Shown here: positions 50,407-58,684 of the stretch, in pieces
How positions within the stretch are numbered: position 1 is the stretch's first letter
Layout: each line of letters starts with the position of its first letter
Assembly: GCA_963825585.1 (NCBI GenBank)
Contig: CAWGTX010000006.1
Location: 434,001-498,000 of the forward strand
Origin: JAOUGY01 sp963825585
Lineage (GTDB): Bacteria > Actinomycetota > Acidimicrobiia > Spongiisociales > ZC4RG35
Direction: 5' to 3'
DNA length: 64,000 nt
Made by a program: the position numbers and the translations under genes
The notes under the pieces: generated by a model
The model's database searches: none
Seen by the model: the letters and a program-made list of their open reading frames with translations, nothing else
What the model was told of the DNA's origin: nothing

Positions 50407-50835
50407 TCACCGACCGGTGGATCCGAATCCCCCGCTCCCCCGGTCGGTGGGGTCGACGTGGTCGACCTGGCGGAACCGCACCGTGGGGAGATCGATGATG
50501 ACGAGTTGGGCGATTCGATCGCCCGGGTCGAAGACGACGTGGTCGGAACCGTGGTTGATGAGGAGCACTTTGATCTCCCCCCGGTAGCCGGCGTCGATCA
50601 GTCCGGGGGCGTTCGCAACGGTGACACCGTGACGGGCTGCATGGCCACTCCGGGGGAGGACCAGACCGGCGGTTCCGGCCGGGAGACCAAGCGCGATGCC
50701 CGTTCCCACGGCCGCCCGCTCTCCGGGGCCGAGCGAGACCGCGTCGAGTGCGCACAGGTCGTATCCGGCGTCGTCGGTTTTTGCCTGTTGGGGCGGGATT
50801 GCACGGGAATCCAGCAGGAGGAAGCTAATGTCCAT
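50407..50835 (-). CDS. dut: dUTP diphosphatase
   Basis: Trimeric-type dUTPase of 142 residues that removes dUTP and provides dUMP. Motifs: DDAGYDLCA (1), LPRSGHAARHGV (2), ANAPGLIDAGYRGEI (3), DRIAQLVI (4), and the C-terminal RGSGGFGSTGR (5). Motif 3 has GLID instead of the common GTID. ATG 50835 is chosen since the fold starts there; no clear ribosome site is seen. It precedes the tRNA-Gly gene on the same strand. Confidence 0.93.
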   Translation of the reverse strand: MDISFLLLDSRAIPPQQAKTDDAGYDLCALDAVSLGPGERAAVGTGIALGLPAGTAGLVLPRSGHAARHGVTVANAPGLIDAGYRGEIKVLLINHGSDHVVFDPGDRIAQLVIIDLPTVRFRQVDHVDPTDRGSGGFGSTGR

Positions 50836-50887
50836 CACGTGAATCTGCACGTGGGGCGGTCGGGCGGACCTACCACGGAGTTGAAGA

Positions 50888-52051
50888 GTGCCACATGGGT
50901 ACTGTATCGAGTGTCACGCACGCGTCACCGCTGTAGGCGGTACGTGCCTCCTTGGCCACACAATCGATCCTTCGACGATCTCGTCCAAACGTGGCCGAAG
51001 GATCGCTGCGTTGGAAGTCGGTTCGGAAACGGGTGGTGTCGCCCTCCTGGAGCGCCCGCGACCACCGCGAACCTCGTCTCGCCAAGCAGACACGGCCCGC
51101 ATCACCCCCCCCAAGACCGAGTCGGCGCGTCCCCAAACGCCTCGCCGGGACCGACCTTCTGCCGACCGTCCGGGTTCGTCACGGGCCGTTGTGGACGCAG
51201 CTCCGGCTTCGGTTCCACGCTTCGACGATGACCTGAACCCAACCGGCGAGTTCGTGGTCAGGCTCTGGGACGAGACCGGTGACGCCCCCCCGCTGGAAGG
51301 CTGGGCGTCGACCGATCCGCTCGCATCGGTCCCCGAGCGCAATCCCGTTCGATTCGTGAGCTTGGGATTGATCGGAGTAGCGGCCGGGGCGATCATCTTT
51401 GCGCTGTCGCTGCTGTTCGGAGCGGCAGGCTCCGCGTCGGAGGTTCTGGCCTCCGACGCCCGGACATTGGCGGAGGCGATCGCAGAGTTCGATGTGTCAG
51501 CCGCGACCCCTGACTTCTCGGTGATGGACGCGGCAGCCCGGAATGTCCTGACGGCGGCCGACGCCTTGGAAGTGGGCGATCCCGAACGGGCGATCGCGAT
51601 CGACGCCGCCGGGAGGGTCCTCGACGTGGAGCGGACCCTGTCGGATGCCTTCTCGTACGAGACCGGCTTCGTGGTCTTCGTGGGCCGTCCTGAGTTTTCG
51701 ACCGAGTCCGCTGAGTCGGAATTGTCGGAGGTGAGCGCCGAGTTCACCTCGTGGGTGACCGAGTTCGGTCGAGTGCTCGAGTCGGCTCCCGCAGACCGGG
51801 CATTTGCGGATCACACGGAGGCGGTCGCATCGTTCCAGGCAGGAATTGGCGGCCTGCAAGCGAGCTACATGGATGCTCTTCGTGCTTCCGACAACGCTTC
51901 GGCCGTCGAACAACTGGCCGCGGTCGATGCCCTGGTGGGTGAGTTGCAGCGATCGATGGCGGCGGGTGTGACCGCTTCGGAACGGGCGTCCCGTTCGACC
52001 CTCGAAGAGGTGGTGGCGATGCTGTCCAGGCTCACCGAGTCGGGGCGCTGA
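50888..52051 (+). CDS. Membrane protein with N-terminal Cys-rich zinc site, unknown
   Basis: A 387-residue protein. The N-terminus has YCIECHARVTAVGGTCLLGH, a likely zinc knuckle with three cysteines and histidines. A Pro/Arg-rich disordered stretch follows (to about residue 120), then one hydrophobic helix (SLGLIGVAAGAIIFALSLLFG, near residue 165) and a long helical C-terminal domain rich in Ala, Glu and Ser outside. The architecture suggests a cytoplasmic zinc module tethered to an extracytoplasmic helical bundle. The start is GTG 50888 with GGAG upstream. Family unknown. Confidence 0.72.
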   Translation: MPHGYCIECHARVTAVGGTCLLGHTIDPSTISSKRGRRIAALEVGSETGGVALLERPRPPRTSSRQADTARITPPKTESARPQTPRRDRPSADRPGSSRAVVDAAPASVPRFDDDLNPTGEFVVRLWDETGDAPPLEGWASTDPLASVPERNPVRFVSLGLIGVAAGAIIFALSLLFGAAGSASEVLASDARTLAEAIAEFDVSAATPDFSVMDAAARNVLTAADALEVGDPERAIAIDAAGRVLDVERTLSDAFSYETGFVVFVGRPEFSTESAESELSEVSAEFTSWVTEFGRVLESAPADRAFADHTEAVASFQAGIGGLQASYMDALRASDNASAVEQLAAVDALVGELQRSMAAGVTASERASRSTLEEVVAMLSRLTESGR

Positions 52052-52064
52052 CGGCGAGACGGAT

Positions 52065-52529
52065 TCAAGCCTCGGGGGTGTGGAGACTGGCTTCGAGCTC
52101 GGCGAGTTCGCGCGAGAAGTCCTCTACATCCCTGAAGTCCTTGTAGACGCTGGCGAATCGAAGTGACGCGATCTCGTCGAGGCTTCTGAGACGTTCGAGG
52201 ACCATCCGCCCGAGCACGTCGGTGGCTGTGGGGCCGGGGGCGGTACGTACGGCGTTCTCGATCTGTTCCAGAAGCGTCTCGACCGCACCCTCTGGCACAG
52301 GACGATCGGCGAGAGCCGACTCGATACCGCGGCGGAGCTTGTCGGGATCAAAAGGTTCGGTACGGCCAGATCGTTTGAGCACCATCAAGGTCGACACGGC
52401 ACGTTCATACGTGGAAAACCTGTACGAACACGACTCACACACGCGGCGCCGCCTGATAGATGACCCACCCTCCGCTGGACGCGAGTCGATGACTCGACTA
52501 TCCGGATGTGCACATTGCGGACACTGCAT
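52065..52529 (-). CDS. nrdR: Transcriptional repressor NrdR
   Basis: Represses ribonucleotide reductase genes in response to dNTP/ATP through an ATP-cone. The 154-residue protein has the zinc ribbon MQCPQCAHPDSRVIDSR...CESCSYRFSTYER and the ATP-cone VLKRSGRTEPFDPDKLRRGI. ATG 52529 or 52532 starts it. It lies downstream of the LysM gene, the order also seen in mycobacteria (lexA, Rv2719c, nrdR). Confidence 0.95.
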   Translation of the reverse strand: MQCPQCAHPDSRVIDSRPAEGGSSIRRRRVCESCSYRFSTYERAVSTLMVLKRSGRTEPFDPDKLRRGIESALADRPVPEGAVETLLEQIENAVRTAPGPTATDVLGRMVLERLRSLDEIASLRFASVYKDFRDVEDFSRELAELEASLHTPEA

Positions 52530-52588
52530 CATGGTGCAGGCTAGCCGCGGCCCCGATCTCCCGGGCTTCGGTGGCGTCCGACTGGAGT

Positions 52589-52867
52589 TCATCCCGCCGG
52601 GATGAGGAGCACCTGCCCGGGCATCAGATTCGAGTTCGTGAGCTCGTTGAGATCGCGGATCACCTCGATCACTTCTCGAACGTCCTCTCCCGGCCCTGTG
52701 ATACCGCCGGCGATGTCCCACAGCGTGTCTCCGCTCTGTACGCGATGCTCCATGGTGATGGTGGGTGCCGAGGCGGAACCGGTGCCTCCGAGCAGGAGGA
52801 AGGTCGCCGCCAGTGCCGTCAGGAGTATCAACAGCCTGCCGGGCAGGTTGCGTGGCTTGGCGGACAT
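52589..52867 (-). CDS. LysM-domain envelope protein divergent from lexA
   Basis: A 92-residue exported protein: signal/anchor helix (LLILLTALAATFLLLGG), then a LysM domain HRVQSGDTLWDIAGGITG...LNELTNSNLMPGQVLLIPAG. GGAGGAAGG precedes ATG 52867. Its position opposite lexA and before nrdR matches Rv2719c (ChiZ) of mycobacteria and DivS of corynebacteria, SOS-induced proteins that restrain cell division. Three SOS boxes at 53161-53224 lie in the shared promoter region, so damage-inducible division arrest is the probable role (inference). It lacks a visible hydrolase domain. Confidence 0.85.
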   Translation of the reverse strand: MSAKPRNLPGRLLILLTALAATFLLLGGTGSASAPTITMEHRVQSGDTLWDIAGGITGPGEDVREVIEVIRDLNELTNSNLMPGQVLLIPAG

Positions 52868-53160
52868 GGACCTTCCTCCACTCGGATGCGACCCGGTTCG
52901 ATCGACCGGTGTCTCTGCAACGTATCGCGAGGGTGTGACAGATTTCGTGGCACAGCTCGGTCGCCCGGAAAAGCCCGCCACGGCACACGCCTGGGACCCC
53001 TGGTGGAGTGAGCGATCGTACGGCCGTCTCGTGAGCGTCGGGTTCGACATGGCTGGATCTCCGTTTCTGCCTCGTCCGGGTGGTCTGCGGGGTCTCCTGC
53101 GGGTTCTTCTTGCGGGCTCCTGCCCGGTCGACGACGAAGTGGCTGGTCGAATCCCATCAC

Positions 53161-53174
53161 CGAACATCTGTTCG
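53161..53174. promoter_or_regulatory. SOS box 1 (LexA operator)
   Basis: CGAACATCTGTTCG matches the actinobacterial operator CGAAC-N4-GTTCG exactly. It is the closest of three boxes to the LysM gene. Confidence 0.88.
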
Positions 53175-53185
53175 TGGTAATCTAT

Positions 53186-53199
53186 CGAACAATTGTTCG
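53186..53199. promoter_or_regulatory. SOS box 2 (LexA operator)
   Basis: CGAACAATTGTTCG is a perfect palindrome, 25 bases from box 1. The spacing between boxes 1, 2 and 3 is identical (25 and 25 bases). Confidence 0.92.
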
Positions 53200-53210
53200 G
53201 CCTGTCAAGT

Positions 53211-53224
53211 CGAACACATGTTTG
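53211..53224. promoter_or_regulatory. SOS box 3 (LexA operator)
   Basis: CGAACACATGTTTG deviates from the operator consensus at one position. It is nearest to lexA and lies 25 bases from box 2. Confidence 0.8.
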
Positions 53225-53281
53225 GAACGCGAAGTCCGAACGACTAGCGTGGCATCGAAAGCGAAGAGGCGGGTGAGGTTC

Positions 53282-53914
53282 ATGACCGAGATCAGTGATC
53301 GACAGAGGCAGGTTCTCGAGTACATTCGGGCGACGGTCGCATCGCGTGGCTATCCGCCGTCGGTCCGGGAAATCGGCGACGCACTCGGGCTCTCCTCGCC
53401 GTCAACGGTTCACAGCCATCTCTCGTCCCTGGCGAAGGCGGGTCTCATCCGCAAGGACCCATCGAAGCCACGCGCCATCGAGATCCTCGAAGCGGCACCG
53501 GCTTCGATCACCCCGGCGACCTCGGACGAGAACGTCCGGCATGTTCCGTTGGTGGGTCGCATCGCAGCCGGCAGCCCGATCCTCGCCGAGGAGGACATCG
53601 AGGATGTCATGACATTGCCGACCGCGCTCGTGGGGACCGGGCCGGTGTTCATGCTCACCGTCCGCGGGGATTCGATGGTCGATGCTGGGATCTTCGACGG
53701 GGACTACGTGGTTGTGCGGAGCCAGCCCGACGCACTCGACGGCGAGATCGTCGCGGCTCTCGTCAACGAGGAAGAGGCAACGGTCAAGCGCCTGTTCCGG
53801 AAGAACGGACAGATCATCCTCCAGGCGGAGAACGCCGCCTATGAACCCATGGTCTTCGATGACGGTGTCCGAGTTCTTGGCAAGGTGGTCTCCGTGCTCA
53901 GAAAGGTCCGCTGA
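53282..53914 (+). CDS. lexA: LexA repressor
   Basis: SOS repressor of 210 residues. The N-terminal winged helix reads SDRQRQVLEYIRATVASRGY and SVREIGDALGLSSPSTVHSHL. The autocleavage site is A96-G97 in VGRIAAGSPI, the nucleophile is S131 (RGDSM), and the general base is K169 (EATVKR). ATG 53282 follows GTGAGG; the longer open frame would cover the SOS boxes. Its 3' end overlaps the convergent dapF 3' end by 17 bases. Confidence 0.97.
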   Translation: MTEISDRQRQVLEYIRATVASRGYPPSVREIGDALGLSSPSTVHSHLSSLAKAGLIRKDPSKPRAIEILEAAPASITPATSDENVRHVPLVGRIAAGSPILAEEDIEDVMTLPTALVGTGPVFMLTVRGDSMVDAGIFDGDYVVVRSQPDALDGEIVAALVNEEEATVKRLFRKNGQIILQAENAAYEPMVFDDGVRVLGKVVSVLRKVR

Positions 53915-54647
53915 GCCACACTCCGTCGAAGACGGTCACGGCGGGTCCGGTGAGCCACACCCCATCGTCGAAGCTGACCTCGGCGCTTCCGCCAGGAACC
54001 TCGACCGTGATGGACGCGATGTCACGCTCACGGCGTGCTACGGCGGCGACGGCGACCATCCCGGATCCGCACGCGAGCGTTTCGCCGACGCCGCGCTCCC
54101 AGACCCGCATCCGCACCCGGTCATCACCCACCCAGGTATAGAACTCGACATTCGTACCATCCGGGAACCGAGGATGGCGTTCGACCATGGACCCGACGCG
54201 GGCGAGGTCGACGGTGGCAGGATCCGCCTCGGTCACGGCGTGGGGATTGCCTACGTCCACCCGGTCGTATCTGAGCCCTTCGATGTCCACTGGTCCACCG
54301 AACCCGACCGGTCCCAGATCGACCGAGACGTCGAGCGGCGTCACCACGACTCGTTTCGGGCCGGACGGAGTGACGACCACGAACGAGGGCGTATCCACCA
54401 AACCGGTATCCCAGGCCCGTCGAGCTACACACCGCAGACCGTTGCCACACATCTCGGCAATCGAGCCGTCGGCATTCCAATACCCCATGTTGACGCCGGC
54501 CGCTCCAGCGGTCACCTGCAGGACACCGTCGGCGCCGATACCGAAGCGACGGTCGCACAGGGAACGCACCAGCTGAGCCGAGACCGCCACTCCCCCATCC
54601 ACCACGACGAAGTCGTTTCCCAAGCCGTGCATCTTGGTGAACTTCAC
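53898..54647 (-). CDS. dapF: Diaminopimelate epimerase
   Basis: Interconverts LL- and meso-diaminopimelate for lysine and peptidoglycan. The 249-residue protein has the N-terminal KMHGLGNDFVVVD, and the two catalytic cysteines in MCGNGLRCVAR and LACGSGMVAV. GTG 54647 forms a GTGA overlap with the miaA stop. It is the last gene of a rny-miaB-miaA-dapF series. Confidence 0.96.
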   Translation of the reverse strand: MKFTKMHGLGNDFVVVDGGVAVSAQLVRSLCDRRFGIGADGVLQVTAGAAGVNMGYWNADGSIAEMCGNGLRCVARRAWDTGLVDTPSFVVVTPSGPKRVVVTPLDVSVDLGPVGFGGPVDIEGLRYDRVDVGNPHAVTEADPATVDLARVGSMVERHPRFPDGTNVEFYTWVGDDRVRMRVWERGVGETLACGSGMVAVAAVARRERDIASITVEVPGGSAEVSFDDGVWLTGPAVTVFDGVWLSGPF

Positions 54648-55549
54648 ACTCCACCTTTCGTGAGGGCGGCTACCAGCGTCTCAACGGCTTCGTCTCCGCC
54701 CACCTCTGGCGGGAACCATCGTATCCGTGGGTCTCGTCCGAAGAACGTACGTTGCCGCTTGGCGAGTGCCATCGTCGACCGACGAACCCGTTTGAACCCT
54801 TCGTCGACCTGCATGGACCCCGAAACCACATCGAGGAGATCCCGATAGCCGACGGCCAGTGATGCCAACCGCCCGAGCGAGGGCGCCACCCGCGACACTT
54901 CATCCAACAAGCCGTCTTCTCTCATTCGTTGCGTGCGGAGCGTGATCCGCGCCTCGAGATTCGCGCCCGGGTCGAGCCCGAACGCCGCGACGTCGAACAC
55001 CGACTGGTAGCGGCGGACGGCTTCCGCAGAATGACTCCGGAGACGCTCGGAGGGCGTGGCGCCGGTGAGTCGGTAGATCTCTACAGCGCGTACGACCCGA
55101 CGGGGGTTGGCGAGGTCTAGTGCCACCCCGGCCTCGGGGTCGACGGTGAGCAGTTCGGTGACGAGCGACTCGACCGGCTCGCAGTCGAGTCGCTCCCGCA
55201 GCCCGGCGTCGGTGGGAGGGAATTCGAGCGGGTCCACCAGGGCGCGATAGTGGAGGCCACTCCCACCCACCACCAGCACGGGTCCCTCGACCGAGTCGAC
55301 GGCCGCGCGAGCCTCGCCTTGGAAACGTGCCACGGTGTAGTCCACCGACGGAGCCACCACATCGATCATCAGATGAGGGACCCGAGCCCGTTGGTCGGGT
55401 CCCGGCTTGGCGGTGCCGATGTCCATCCCGCGATAGACCTGCATCGAGTCGACCGAAACGATGGTGGCCCCCGACCGGGCCGCCGCCTCCAGAGCCAGAT
55501 CGGTCTTGCCGGCTGCGGTCGGGCCTACGAGTGCGACCAGCCGTCTCAG
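54644..55549 (-). CDS. miaA: tRNA dimethylallyltransferase, CTG start
   Basis: Adds the dimethylallyl group to A37 of tRNAs reading UNN codons. The 301-residue protein has the P-loop VGPTAAGKTDLAL, VDSMQVYRGMDIGTAKP, and VVGGSGLHYRALV. No ATG, GTG or TTG lies between an in-frame upstream TGA and the P-loop; the only fitting start is CTG at 55549 (CTG AGA CGG CTG GTC GCA), which overlaps the miaB stop as CTGA exactly as ATGA/GTGA overlaps do elsewhere here. A CTG start is rare, and a sequencing change from ATG or GTG is the alternative. Confidence 0.93.
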   Translation of the reverse strand: MRRLVALVGPTAAGKTDLALEAAARSGATIVSVDSMQVYRGMDIGTAKPGPDQRARVPHLMIDVVAPSVDYTVARFQGEARAAVDSVEGPVLVVGGSGLHYRALVDPLEFPPTDAGLRERLDCEPVESLVTELLTVDPEAGVALDLANPRRVVRAVEIYRLTGATPSERLRSHSAEAVRRYQSVFDVAAFGLDPGANLEARITLRTQRMREDGLLDEVSRVAPSLGRLASLAVGYRDLLDVVSGSMQVDEGFKRVRRSTMALAKRQRTFFGRDPRIRWFPPEVGGDEAVETLVAALTKGGV

Positions 55550-56931
55550 GCGGGATCACCGGCGAGATGATGCATCGAGGAGCCGGTGATCAGCACGTCT
55601 GTGAACACGCCTGCCGGAATCTCACCGGCGACGTGGACCACTTTGCCCCCCCGGGTCCGGGTGGTGGCCACGGCGGCATCCTTGCGCGAAGGGCCCTCGG
55701 ACAGGACCTCGAGAGTCCGACCGACCCATCGCCGCGAATTCTCCTCGGTGATACCGTTCTGCAGGGCGATGAGCCTCTGGAACCGCTCATTCACCACGTC
55801 AGGATCGACGAAAGCGTCGGACATGTCTGCAGCCGCCGTGCCCGGACGGGGCGAGAAGATGAACGTGAACGCAGAGTCGAACCGTGCTTCCGCCACCACC
55901 TCCAGGGTGCGTTCGAAGTCCGCTTCGGTCTCCCCTGGGAAGCCGACGATGATGTCGGAGGACACGGAGAGCTCAGGGATGATGTCCCGGGCCATGGCGA
56001 GACGCTCGAGGTACCGGGCGGCTGTGTAGCCCCGGTGCATGCGGGCGAGGATCCGATCGCTACCGGACTGCAGGGGGAAGTGCAGCTGTTCGCACACCGC
56101 TGGCGTACCGGCCATCGCTTCGGCGACGGCGGGACGGAAATCATTCGGGTGGGGGCTGGTGAATCTGACCCGGCGAACACCTTCTACTGCACCCACCTGG
56201 CGGAGCAGGTCGGCGAACAGGGGCGTTCGCTTCCCGTCGAGAGCCAGGTCCCGACCGTATGTGTCCACGTTCTGTCCCAACAGGGTGACCTCGACCACAC
56301 CATCGGCGACGAGTGATCGGACCTCCTGGAGAATGTCGCCTGGTCGCCGCGACACTTCGACCCCCCGCACCGCCGGGACGATGCAGAACGTGCAGGTGTT
56401 GTTGCATCCGACCTGGATGGTCACCCAGGCCGAGTGCGCCAGCTCGCGCTTGACGGGGAGCGATGAGGGCATCGCCTGGAGCTCGTCTACGACCTCGGTG
56501 ATCGGCCCCCATGCGTCGGCATGGTCGAGGAGGTCGACGACCCGGTCGAGATTGTGGGTGCCGAGAACGACATCGACCCACGGCGCCCGCTCACGGACGA
56601 TCTCGCGATCCTTCTGGGCAGCGCAACCGCCAACGATCAACATCATCGACGGGTTCACGTCTTTGATCGCCTTCAGGTTGCCGATGGTGCCGTAGAGCTT
56701 GTTGTCGGCGTTCTCCCGAATGGTGCAGGTGTTGATGAACACCACGTCGGCATCGTCGTAACCGGTGGCCGGCACCATCCCGTCGGCTTCGAACAGCCCG
56801 GCGATGCGCTCGGAGTCGTGTTCGTTCATCTGGCAGCCGAAGGTTCGCACCAGATACCGCTTACCCTGCCGGGACGGAAGGCGGTAGGGCCGCTCGCGCC
56901 GGACCGGATTGGAGAGGACGACACTCGTCAT
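55546..56931 (-). CDS. miaB: tRNA-2-methylthio-N6-dimethylallyladenosine synthase
   Basis: Radical SAM methylthiotransferase that adds the methylthio group to the MiaA product. The 461-residue protein has the N-terminal cluster cysteines (C33 in FGCQMNEHDSE, NTCTIREN, GGCAAQ), the radical SAM motif CNNTCTFC, and a C-terminal TRAM domain (VGRTLEVLSEGPSRKD). miaB and miaA are adjacent and coupled. It begins 3 bases after the rny stop codon. Confidence 0.97.
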   Translation of the reverse strand: MTSVVLSNPVRRERPYRLPSRQGKRYLVRTFGCQMNEHDSERIAGLFEADGMVPATGYDDADVVFINTCTIRENADNKLYGTIGNLKAIKDVNPSMMLIVGGCAAQKDREIVRERAPWVDVVLGTHNLDRVVDLLDHADAWGPITEVVDELQAMPSSLPVKRELAHSAWVTIQVGCNNTCTFCIVPAVRGVEVSRRPGDILQEVRSLVADGVVEVTLLGQNVDTYGRDLALDGKRTPLFADLLRQVGAVEGVRRVRFTSPHPNDFRPAVAEAMAGTPAVCEQLHFPLQSGSDRILARMHRGYTAARYLERLAMARDIIPELSVSSDIIVGFPGETEADFERTLEVVAEARFDSAFTFIFSPRPGTAAADMSDAFVDPDVVNERFQRLIALQNGITEENSRRWVGRTLEVLSEGPSRKDAAVATTRTRGGKVVHVAGEIPAGVFTDVLITGSSMHHLAGDPA

Positions 56932-56934
56932 GGT

Positions 56935-58479
56935 TCAGCGGGCGTAGTCGGTGGCGCGGAACTCGCGGATGACCGTGACCTGGATCTGTCCGGGATACTG
57001 GAGGTCCTCCTCGAGCTTTCGGGCGATCCGACGGGCGAGATCGCCCGCAGACAGGTCGTCGATCTGTCCGGGGTCGACCACCACACGGACCTCGCGGCCC
57101 GCCTGCATCGCAAAGACCCGTTCGACGCCCTCGAATTCGAGAGCGACGCTCTCGAGCCGCTCGAGGCGCCTGACGTACGATTCGAGCGCTTCCCGGCGTG
57201 CACCGGGTCGGGCGGCCGAGACGGCATCAGCAGCCTGAACCAGGACCGCCAGCACGGTTCGAGGCTCGACCTCGTTGTGGTGGGCTTCGATGCCGTGAAC
57301 CACCGAGGCGTCCTCACCGAAGCGGCGGGCGATCTCGGCCCCGATCAACGCATGCGAACCCTCTACCTCGTGGGTGACAGCCTTGCCGATGTCGTGCAGG
57401 AGTGCTGCCCGTTTCACCGGAGCTGGATCCACTCCCAGTTCGTGGGCGAGCATCGAAGCGACGTGGGCAGACTCGACGAGGTGGTTGAGCACGTTCTGGC
57501 CGTAGGACGTGCGGTACTTCAACCGCCCCAGCAACGTCACCAGTTCGGGGTTCATCCGGGACACACCGACTTCGAGCAGCGCCCACTCTCCTGCGTCGCG
57601 GACTGACTGCTCGACTTCGGCCTGGGCCTTCTGGTACGCCTCCTCGATCGAGGCGGGATGAATCCGGCCGTCGGCAACCAGCTTCTCGACGGTGAGACGG
57701 GCAACCTCACGGCGCACCGGATCGAACGACGCAACGGAAACCGCCTCAGGTGTGTCATCGACGATGAGGTTCACCCCGGTCACCGACTCGAGCGCCCTGA
57801 TGTTTCGGCCTTCGCGACCGATGATGCGCCCCTTCATCTCGTCGGAAGGCAGCGTTATCACCGAGACGGTCGACTCCGTCACCACTTCGGCAGCGAGACG
57901 CTGGATCGACGTAGCCAGGATCCTGCGGGCTCGCTTGTCGGCCTCTTCCCTGGCTTTGATCTCGAGATCGCGCACGAGGAACATGGCCTCGCGGCGCGCC
58001 TCGTCTTCCACCTGGGCGAGGAGCTGCTCCTTGGCGGCGATCGCATCGATGCCGGCCAATCGAGCCAGTTCCTGCCGAGCCTGTTCGCGCAAGGTTTCCG
58101 CATCGGAGCGCAGCTCGCCGACTTCGCGCTCGCGCTGGAGAACCATCTGCTCTCTGGTGGCGAGGTTGGCCGCCCGTTGATCGAGCGTCTCCTCACGCTG
58201 TCCCAGCCGGCCCTCCATGTTTTCGAGCTCGACCCGCCGGTGGGCGAGCTGGGCTTCCTCGCGCTCACGGAACGCCTCGGCCCGGGCGCGCCCCTCTTCT
58301 TCGGCCCTGGCGAGAAGCCGTTGGGCTTCGAGCCGGGCACCGGAGAGGAGCTCTTCGGCATCACCCCCAGGGGAAGGCCGGGCCGATTTCATCGCCAGAC
58401 GGGCGAGGAGGTATCCGCCCCCTCCCGCCACCACCGTGGCCAAGGCCACGGCGATCGCCACGATCGCCGGACTGTCCAT
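56935..58479 (-). CDS. rny: Ribonuclease Y
   Basis: Membrane-anchored endoribonuclease that starts mRNA decay. The 514-residue protein has an N-terminal membrane helix (residues ~5-27), a long Glu/Arg-rich coiled coil (about 40-195), a KH domain (LPSDEMKGRIIGREGRNIRALE), and an HD domain with LLHDIGKAVTHE and EAHHNEVEP. ATG 58479 follows CGAGGGAAC. It is the first gene of a rny-miaB-miaA-dapF run. Confidence 0.96.
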   Translation of the reverse strand: MDSPAIVAIAVALATVVAGGGGYLLARLAMKSARPSPGGDAEELLSGARLEAQRLLARAEEEGRARAEAFREREEAQLAHRRVELENMEGRLGQREETLDQRAANLATREQMVLQREREVGELRSDAETLREQARQELARLAGIDAIAAKEQLLAQVEDEARREAMFLVRDLEIKAREEADKRARRILATSIQRLAAEVVTESTVSVITLPSDEMKGRIIGREGRNIRALESVTGVNLIVDDTPEAVSVASFDPVRREVARLTVEKLVADGRIHPASIEEAYQKAQAEVEQSVRDAGEWALLEVGVSRMNPELVTLLGRLKYRTSYGQNVLNHLVESAHVASMLAHELGVDPAPVKRAALLHDIGKAVTHEVEGSHALIGAEIARRFGEDASVVHGIEAHHNEVEPRTVLAVLVQAADAVSAARPGARREALESYVRRLERLESVALEFEGVERVFAMQAGREVRVVVDPGQIDDLSAGDLARRIARKLEEDLQYPGQIQVTVIREFRATDYAR

Positions 58480-58511
58480 GTGTTCCCTCGTTTCATTCCC
58501 TCGAAACGCAG

Positions 58512-58542
58512 GTGTGCCGAGCCCCGAACGGGCCCGGCACAC
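58512..58542 (-). terminator. Hairpin downstream of recA, before rny
   Basis: GTGTGCCG (58512-58519) pairs with CGGCACAC (58535-58542), with an inner GCCC/GGGC. It lies in the 205-base gap between recA and rny on the minus strand and probably ends the recA transcript. Confidence 0.6.
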
Positions 58543-58684
58543 ACGACCTCAGACGGAAACCACCGACGTGGTCAGGTCGATATCTGGCTGACGATGGTGG
58601 TCATGGGGTGCGATCTACGTTTCAGGCGGTTCATTCGTGTGTGGACCGCATCTTACCCCGACCGCCCGGAATCCGGGAGGACCC

